10,186 nt of DNA from Lachnospira sp. UBA4285 (GTDB taxonomy: Bacteria; Bacillota; Clostridia; Lachnospirales; Lachnospiraceae): the NCBI GenBank assembly GCA_002394965.1, contig DGVL01000040.1:1-10186 (forward strand), written 5' to 3'. The notes beneath the pieces are model-generated. The model worked only from the letters and a program-made list of their open reading frames with translations. It ran no database searches and was not told the DNA's origin. The position numbers and the translations under genes are program-made. Numbering within the stretch: the first letter of the stretch is position 1; each line of letters starts with the position of its first letter. Below, piece after piece: positions 5,740 to 10,186 of this stretch.

Positions 5740-7749
5740 ATGGATATGGGCGGGGTACGTGACTTAAATGATGTGAAGATCACGGAGTTTGATGCCTATC
5801 TGTTCGGTCAGGGGACAAACTACAAGATCTATGAGAAGATGGGCGCGCATCTCTGCTCCCGCAGCGGTGAGGCGGGCTGCTATTTCGCCGTGTGGGCGCC
5901 GACAGCGCGGGACGTTTTCGTCGTGGGGGATTTCAACGGCTGGAGCGGATACGGTTACGACATGAAGCCGGTATCAGACGGCGGCATCTATGATCTGTTC
6001 GTGCCAGGCGTGAAGCGGGGGCAGTTCTACAAGTTCCTGATCATCTCGGCGGACGGCAGGGCCCTGTACAAGGCTGATCCGTATGCCAATCAGGCACAGC
6101 TGCGCCCGGACACGGCTTCGGTCGTGACAGAGCTTTCCGGCTATGACTGGCACGACGCAGAGTGGATCGCCAGGAAGAAAAAGGAAGACCACCTGCGCTC
6201 ACCGATGAATATCTATGAGTGCCACCTGGGATCCTGGCGCACAGAAGAAAACGGCACGGAGAACGGGTACATGAACTACCGCGACATCGCGCCGCTTCTG
6301 GCGGACTACGTGAAGAAGCTGGGTTACACGCATCTGGAGCTGATGGGGATCGCGGAGTACCCGTATGACGGGTCCTGGGGATACCAGGTGACCGGCTATT
6401 ATGCGCCGACGGCACGCTACGGGAGCGCCGCGGACTTCATGTATTTTGTGGATTACATGCACGCACAGGGGCTCGGCGTGATTCTGGACTGGGTGCCGGC
6501 GCATTTCCCGAAGGATGCGTTTGGACTGGCCGAGTTTGACGGCAGCTGTGTCTATGAGTACGCGGACCCGCGCAAGGGCGAACACCCGGACTGGGGCACG
6601 AAGGTCTTTGACTACGGAAAGAACGAGGTCATCAACTTCCTCGTCGCCAATGCCGGCTTCTGGATCGACCGGTATCATGTCGACGGGCTGCGGTTTGACG
6701 CGGTGGCATCCATGCTGTATCTGGACTACGGGAGGTCCGACGGCCAGTGGGTTCCGAACCGCTACGGCGGCAACGGGAACCTGGAAGCCATCAGCTTTTT
6801 AAAACACGTCAATCACATGATCCGGGAGAACTACCCGCAGGCGGTCACGATCGCCGAGGAGTCCACGGCCTGGCCGAATGTCACGGGAGATCCTGACGAC
6901 GGTGAGTGTCTCGGGTTTACATATAAGTGGAACATGGGCTGGATGCACGACTTCCTGGAGTACATGAAGCTGGATCCGTACTTCCGCAAGTTCAACCACA
7001 ATAAACTGACGTTCTCGACGATGTACGCCTACAGTGAAAACTTTGTGCTGGTCCTCTCCCACGATGAGGTCGTGCATCTGAAGTGCTCGATGCTCGGGAA
7101 GATGCCGGGCGACCGGGCGCAGAAATTCGCCAATCTGAAGGCGGGATACGCCTATATGGCGGGTCATCCGGGCAAGAAGCTTCTTTTCATGGGGCAGGAA
7201 TTCGGACAGTGGAACGAGTGGTCGGAGGCGCATCAGCTCGACTGGTATCTGCTTGACGACGAGAGCCACAGGGATCTGCAGAGCTTTGTCGGGCGCTGCA
7301 TGAGCCTGAACCGCGACTATGCGGCGCTGTATGCAACGGACTATGACCCGAAGGGATTTCAGTGGATCAACGCGGACGACCGGGACAACTCCGTCTACCG
7401 CTGGGTGCGCTGGGATCCGGATAAAAAGAAGAATCTTCTCTTCTGCATCAGCTTCACGCCGGTAGAGCGCGACAACTTCCGCGTCGGCGCGCCGGTGCCG
7501 GGGAGTTACAGACTGGTTCTGGGGAACGACGAAAAGCATCAGAAGAAACAGCTCATGACGGATGCGGGCGACTGCGACGGACAGGAGCAGTCGCTGCTTC
7601 TGGATCTCCCGCCATTCGGGGTGGCGGTCTATGAGTTTGACGCCACGACGAACAGAAAGAACGAGACGGAAGATAGAGCTGACAAGGGCGGCTCCTCAAA
7701 GCGGAGTCCTGCAGCGGGCAGAAAGCGTCCGGCCCGAAAGAAATCCTGA
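5740..7749 (+). CDS. glgB: 1,4-alpha-glucan branching enzyme, GH13 family
   Basis: GlgB cuts alpha-1,4-glucan chains and rejoins them through alpha-1,6 links, making branched glycogen in the cytoplasm. The product is 669 residues, within the usual range. A CBM48 domain covers about 40-120 (CYFAVWAPTARDVFVVGDFNGW). The GH13 barrel follows with region I near DWVPAHFPKDA (250-260), the nucleophile in VDGLRFDAV (Asp320), the acid/base glutamate in IAEES (Glu373/374) and VLSHDEV (Asp442). A C-terminal beta domain ends at about 633. The last 30 or so residues are a hydrophilic Lys/Arg-rich tail (GRKRPARKKS end). Start is ATG 5740, preceded by AAGAAGGG at 5722-5729. No glgC, glgD, glgA or phosphorylase gene is in the window; it is flanked by a divergent MraY-like gene and a convergent dacF, so it is transcribed alone. 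Identification is secure; the subclass is not assigned. Confidence 0.96.
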   Translation: MDMGGVRDLNDVKITEFDAYLFGQGTNYKIYEKMGAHLCSRSGEAGCYFAVWAPTARDVFVVGDFNGWSGYGYDMKPVSDGGIYDLFVPGVKRGQFYKFLIISADGRALYKADPYANQAQLRPDTASVVTELSGYDWHDAEWIARKKKEDHLRSPMNIYECHLGSWRTEENGTENGYMNYRDIAPLLADYVKKLGYTHLELMGIAEYPYDGSWGYQVTGYYAPTARYGSAADFMYFVDYMHAQGLGVILDWVPAHFPKDAFGLAEFDGSCVYEYADPRKGEHPDWGTKVFDYGKNEVINFLVANAGFWIDRYHVDGLRFDAVASMLYLDYGRSDGQWVPNRYGGNGNLEAISFLKHVNHMIRENYPQAVTIAEESTAWPNVTGDPDDGECLGFTYKWNMGWMHDFLEYMKLDPYFRKFNHNKLTFSTMYAYSENFVLVLSHDEVVHLKCSMLGKMPGDRAQKFANLKAGYAYMAGHPGKKLLFMGQEFGQWNEWSEAHQLDWYLLDDESHRDLQSFVGRCMSLNRDYAALYATDYDPKGFQWINADDRDNSVYRWVRWDPDKKKNLLFCISFTPVERDNFRVGAPVPGSYRLVLGNDEKHQKKQLMTDAGDCDGQEQSLLLDLPPFGVAVYEFDATTNRKNETEDRADKGGSSKRSPAAGRKRPARKKS

Positions 7750-7784
7750 TAAGACCGGGCATGGAAACACCGTGAAAAACAAAG

Positions 7785-7830
7785 AAAGCACCGCAGGGAG
7801 GCTGAAAGTCTGGCTCTCTGCGGTGCTTTT
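7785..7830. terminator. Bidirectional terminator between glgB and dacF
   Basis: A 16-bp stem with one G.U pair joins 7785-7800 and 7814-7829 across a 13-base loop. The plus-strand exit is TTTT; the minus-strand exit is the longer T-rich CTTTCTTTGTTTTTC. It lies 35 bases after the glgB stop and 41 bases after the dacF stop, so it probably ends both transcripts and is stronger for dacF. Confidence 0.85.
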
Positions 7831-7871
7831 CAGGTTGGATGACCGGCGCCCGGGTGCAGTCCCTGGAGGTA

Positions 7872-9263
7872 TCAGAGGCGCGTTCTGCGGGAATCCCGCT
7901 CTCTTCTGCGGCGCAGCTCTATGATCTGGCTGCGGCGCTGCGCCCGCAGCTTTGCGGCTTTCCGCCAGCGGTATACAAGGTACCAGACGGCGGCGATGAC
8001 GGGGATCCACAGGCTTATGACGAAGCTGCCTCTTGTGGAAGGGGCGGCGGCTGTGACGTCCGCTGCCGGGAGATCATCCGGGAGCACGATACCGGCGGAA
8101 GATACGCCGGCGTTCAGGCGCAGCGTCGAAGTCCCCACGGTGTGGGATCCGAGCATAAAGGTGACCGGCGAGGCTATGCTGCTGAGCGCGTCGAAGTCCC
8201 CGCTGCCTTCAGATGACATCGTCACGCTCTTCAGGTCGGTGCCAGCCGGCGCTGTGATGTAGGATGTGGTGAATCCGAAGCTGCCGGCGCCTGATGAAGC
8301 GGCGCTCTTGAGAAAATCTGTGCCGGTGAAGTTTGCGGCGGACGCGATGTCACTTAACGGGTAGTGCGTGAATGCGCTGAATCCCCAGGTGAACAGGGCC
8401 TGCGCGTCGTCAAACCGGCCGTCCTCGGTGGAGCGGAAGAGGACCACAATCAGCCGCATTCCGTCCTTCTCGGCGGAACCGACGTAGGTGTCACCGCCCT
8501 CGTCCACGTACCCGGTCTTTCCGCCCGTGCAGTACGCATATCCGTGGGAGAGCCCCGGGAGCAGCTTGTTGCGGTTGTTGAAGCGCCGCGTTTCGTCGGT
8601 CTTGTTGGTCGGCCCGATCTCGTAGTATGTGGTCTGGTCGATCTGCATGAAAGTCGGATTCTTGAAACACTCCCGCGCGATGAGCGCCATGTCGTAGGCG
8701 GTCGTGTAGTGATTGGCGTCGTACAGGCCGCTGGCATTGGCAAAGTGCGTGTCCGTGGCTCCCACGGCCTGCGCCCGCGCGTTCATCATGTCGACAAATG
8801 CGCTCAGGCTTCCCGCCGTGTACTCGGCAAGCTCATAGGCCATCTCGTTGGCCGAGTAGAGCAGGAGTCCGTAGAGAGCCTGCTCCACGGTCACCTGCTC
8901 GCCGGTTTTGAATCCCAGCGTGGAATCTCCGTACTGGACGGAATTCGCTGCCGCTGACGAAAAGGTGACGGTGTCGCCAAGCGAGTCGTTTTCGCACGCC
9001 AGAAGCCCCGTCAGGATCTTCGTCGTGCTGGCCGGATAGCTTTTCTCCCGCGCGTTCTTCTCGTAGAGGATCGCGCCGGTGTCGGCGTCAATCAGGATTG
9101 CGTTCTCCGAGACCAGGTCCGGCGCCACCGGATACCCTTCGCTGTCAAGGGCGGTGGAAGCGGCCGATACCGGCACGGCCGGGAAGGCCGTGAGCACGAT
9201 CAGGATCAGTGCACACAGAAAGGCGCCGGTGCGCCTTGAAACATTTTTAGACATGGTAAGCAT
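7872..9263 (-). CDS. dacF: D-alanyl-D-alanine carboxypeptidase, peptidase family S11 (penicillin-binding)
   Basis: The enzyme removes the terminal D-Ala from peptidoglycan pentapeptides outside the membrane and is a low-molecular-weight penicillin-binding protein. The 463-residue product has a signal peptide (about 1-35, hydrophobic FLCALILIVLTAFPAVPV then SAAS). The three S11 motifs are present: SxxK at Ser79-Thr-Thr-Lys82, SxN at Ser137-Ala-Asn139, and KTG at Lys249-Thr-Gly251. A beta-sandwich PBP5_C-like domain follows (about 300-400). The C-terminus has a real membrane helix (413-431) and an Arg-rich cytoplasmic tail of about 32 residues, unlike the amphipathic anchor of classical PBP5. 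Start is ATG 9263, with GGAG five bases upstream; ATG 9254 is possible but badly spaced. It is transcribed leftward from a promoter region shared with trmB. The symbol follows the Clostridia/Bacillus DacF-like family and could be dacA or dacB in other schemes. Confidence 0.92.
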   Translation of the reverse strand: MLTMSKNVSRRTGAFLCALILIVLTAFPAVPVSAASTALDSEGYPVAPDLVSENAILIDADTGAILYEKNAREKSYPASTTKILTGLLACENDSLGDTVTFSSAAANSVQYGDSTLGFKTGEQVTVEQALYGLLLYSANEMAYELAEYTAGSLSAFVDMMNARAQAVGATDTHFANASGLYDANHYTTAYDMALIARECFKNPTFMQIDQTTYYEIGPTNKTDETRRFNNRNKLLPGLSHGYAYCTGGKTGYVDEGGDTYVGSAEKDGMRLIVVLFRSTEDGRFDDAQALFTWGFSAFTHYPLSDIASAANFTGTDFLKSAASSGAGSFGFTTSYITAPAGTDLKSVTMSSEGSGDFDALSSIASPVTFMLGSHTVGTSTLRLNAGVSSAGIVLPDDLPAADVTAAAPSTRGSFVISLWIPVIAAVWYLVYRWRKAAKLRAQRRSQIIELRRRRERDSRRTRL

Positions 9264-9299
9264 GGATTCTCCGAAACAGCCTTAAAAAATTGCAATGCC

Positions 9300-9328
9300 A
9301 TCATATCACGGTCCGAATGCATTTGCCA
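9300..9328 (-). promoter_or_regulatory. Candidate leftward promoter of dacF
   Basis: On the minus strand, TGATATGAT gives an extended -10 with TATGAT at 9305-9300. Seventeen bases upstream is TGGCAA (9328-9323), a three-of-six -35. That hexamer is the reverse complement of the trmB -35. The start would be near 9293. Confidence 0.45.
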
Positions 9329-9351
9329 TGGGAAGCGGCAGACCGTATAAT
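9323..9351 (+). promoter_or_regulatory. Candidate rightward promoter of trmB
   Basis: TTGCCA (9323-9328), 17 bases, then a perfect TATAAT (9346-9351). This is one of the two cleanest sigma-A-type promoters in the window. Start would be near 9358, with a short leader of about 42 bases to ATG 9400. Confidence 0.75.
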
Positions 9352-9399
9352 AGCCGGGAGGATGAAAGACTTCTGATATTCGTTGAAAGGAACGGGCAG

Positions 9400-10062
9400 A
9401 TGAGACTTCGGAATATTCCGGGCGCGCGCGAGGAGATGGTGGCGAGCCCGTATGTGTATACAGAGCCGCAGGAGCACAGAGGGCACTGGCGGGAGGAGTT
9501 CGGGAACCGGGCGCCGCTTTATATCGAGGTCGGCATGGGCAAGGGGCAGTTTATCCAGACGCTTGCCCGTCTGCACCCGGATATCGACTATATAGGAATC
9601 GAGAAATACTCGAGTGTGCTGCTCCGGGGCGTGCAGAAGCAGGAGGAGGAACAGCTTCCCAACCTGCGTTTTATCCGCATGGACGCGGAGCAGATTGAGG
9701 AGGTGTTCGCGCCGGGGGAGGTGGACCGGATCTACCTGAATTTCTCGGACCCCTGGCCAAAGGATCGGCACGCTAAGCGCCGCCTGACATCGACGACTTT
9801 CCTTGGCCGCTTTGCGGCGGTCGGCCGTGAGCACGTGAGAATCGAGTTCAAGACGGACAACATGGGACTGTTTGATTTTTCTGTGGAGAGTGCCGCGGAG
9901 GCGGGGTGGAAGATTCTGGCCGTGACCAGAGATCTGCACGCTGATCCGGTTCTCGCGGAGGGCAATGTGATGACGGAGTATGAGGAGAAGTTCTCTTCCC
10001 GGGGTAATCCCATCGGGAAGCTCATCATCGAGGCGCCGGACAGGAAAGGCGCGCCACAGTAA
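9400..10062 (+). CDS. trmB: tRNA (guanine-N7-)-methyltransferase
   Basis: TrmB uses S-adenosylmethionine to make m7G at position 46 in the variable loop of tRNAs, in the cytoplasm. The 220-residue product begins with the family-typical MRLRNIPGAREEM. It has the SAM-binding motif EVGMGKG (43-49), the acidic end of the second strand in IGIEKYSS, the hallmark NFSDPWPKDRHAKRRL (114-129, including Asp117), FKTDNMGLFDFS (150-161) and the C-terminal TEYEEKF (192-198). ATG 9400 is chosen because GAAAGGAA (9385-9392) sits seven bases upstream and this is where homologues begin. The longer frame from ATG 9295 would run through the promoter. The gene ends 91 bases before a tRNA gene and no GC-rich terminator separates them. 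Identification is secure. Confidence 0.96.
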   Translation: MRLRNIPGAREEMVASPYVYTEPQEHRGHWREEFGNRAPLYIEVGMGKGQFIQTLARLHPDIDYIGIEKYSSVLLRGVQKQEEEQLPNLRFIRMDAEQIEEVFAPGEVDRIYLNFSDPWPKDRHAKRRLTSTTFLGRFAAVGREHVRIEFKTDNMGLFDFSVESAAEAGWKILAVTRDLHADPVLAEGNVMTEYEEKFSSRGNPIGKLIIEAPDRKGAPQ

Positions 10063-10089
10063 AATTTTAAAAATTGCGTAAAAAAGTAC

Positions 10090-10118
10090 TTGCATTTTCT
10101 TTTTGCTGTGCTTATAAT
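10090..10118 (+). promoter_or_regulatory. Promoter of the tRNA gene
   Basis: TTGCAT (10090-10095), 17 bases, then a perfect TATAAT (10113-10118), with an A/T-rich stretch just upstream (10061-10087) that could act as an UP element, as is common for stable RNA genes. The start would be near 10125, giving a 5' leader of about 29 bases for RNase P removal. The leader contains CGTTG (10125-10129) able to pair with CAACG (10145-10149). Confidence 0.8.
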
Positions 10119-10153
10119 GGCATTCGTTGGTTGCCGAGAGGAATCAACGGGAC

Positions 10154-10186
10154 GCACCACTAGCTCAGTTGGTAGAGCACCTGACT
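10154..10186 (+). tRNA. tRNA 5' half, truncated by the window end; probably tRNA-Lys
   Basis: The acceptor 5' strand is GCACCAC (10154-10160), then T8-A9, a D arm GCTC-AGTTGGTA-GAGC (10163-10178), A26, the 5' anticodon stem CCTGA (10180-10184), and C32-T33 at the last two bases. The window ends immediately before the anticodon. The CACCTGACT context is common in Clostridia tRNA-Lys genes, but that identity is recall, not something the visible sequence proves. Confidence 0.85.

Noticed and set aside
5670..5762. Possible 30-codon leader reading frame overlapping the start of glgB.
   Set aside because: The upstream GAAAGA is a poor and badly placed ribosome binding site, and the peptide has no regulatory feature such as repeated codons. 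Chance is the simplest explanation.
9295..9399. Longer trmB start at ATG 9295.
   Set aside because: It would place the promoter TTGCCA-17-TATAAT inside the coding region, and homologues begin at MRLRN. The GAAAGGAA site supports ATG 9400.
10061..10087. AAAATTTT palindrome and A-runs after trmB considered as a terminator.
   Set aside because: There is no GC-rich stem next to a T-tract. The A/T richness fits better as upstream promoter DNA for the tRNA gene.
1..10186. Search for mobile elements, CRISPR arrays, phage genes or defence systems.
   Set aside because: All genes are recognisable housekeeping or envelope families, with no transposase, integrase, regular repeat array, or obvious change in base composition between neighbours.

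Overview
This window reads as an ordinary chromosomal stretch from a GC-rich, low-copy Gram-positive bacterium, most likely a Clostridia member of the Lachnospiraceae type. The reasons are strong AGGAGG-type ribosome binding sites, an LCP (LytR-CpsA-Psr) envelope protein, an S11 D,D-carboxypeptidase with a C-terminal membrane anchor, an MraY-like lipid-linked sugar transferase, and sigma-A-like promoters (TTGNNN-17-TATAAT). I see no mobile element, CRISPR array, toxin system or phage gene. The genus is inference; only similarity searches could fix it.

Layout. Positions 1-246 are the 3' end of an ABC exporter ATPase. A hairpin-rich gap (247-392) leads into an LCP gene (393-1403), which ends in a long hairpin. 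Next comes a three-gene rightward operon: polyphosphate:AMP phosphotransferase (1542-3020), the MscL mechanosensitive channel (3086-3499) and a DEDD-type 3'-5' exonuclease with a C-terminal Cys/His cluster (3521-4537). It closes at a strong bidirectional terminator shared with the leftward MraY-like gene (4571-5533). A compact divergent promoter region separates that gene from a rightward glycogen branching enzyme (5740-7749). A second bidirectional terminator separates glgB from the leftward carboxypeptidase dacF (7872-9263). A second compact divergent promoter region then gives rise to trmB (9400-10062). The window stops two bases into the anticodon loop of a tRNA gene (from 10154) that has its own clear promoter.

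How the genes fit together. LCP, MraY-like protein and DacF all act on the cell envelope (polymer ligation, lipid-linked precursor synthesis, peptide trimming). GlgB and the polyphosphate enzyme handle storage polymers and adenylate energy, and MscL handles osmotic downshock. TrmB lies next to a tRNA gene, as a tRNA-modifying enzyme. The most interesting signals are regulatory. One is a set of mutually exclusive hairpins ahead of the LCP gene. The others are two back-to-back promoter pairs, one nearly mirror-symmetric and one sharing a single -35 hexamer. No new multi-gene system is evident.
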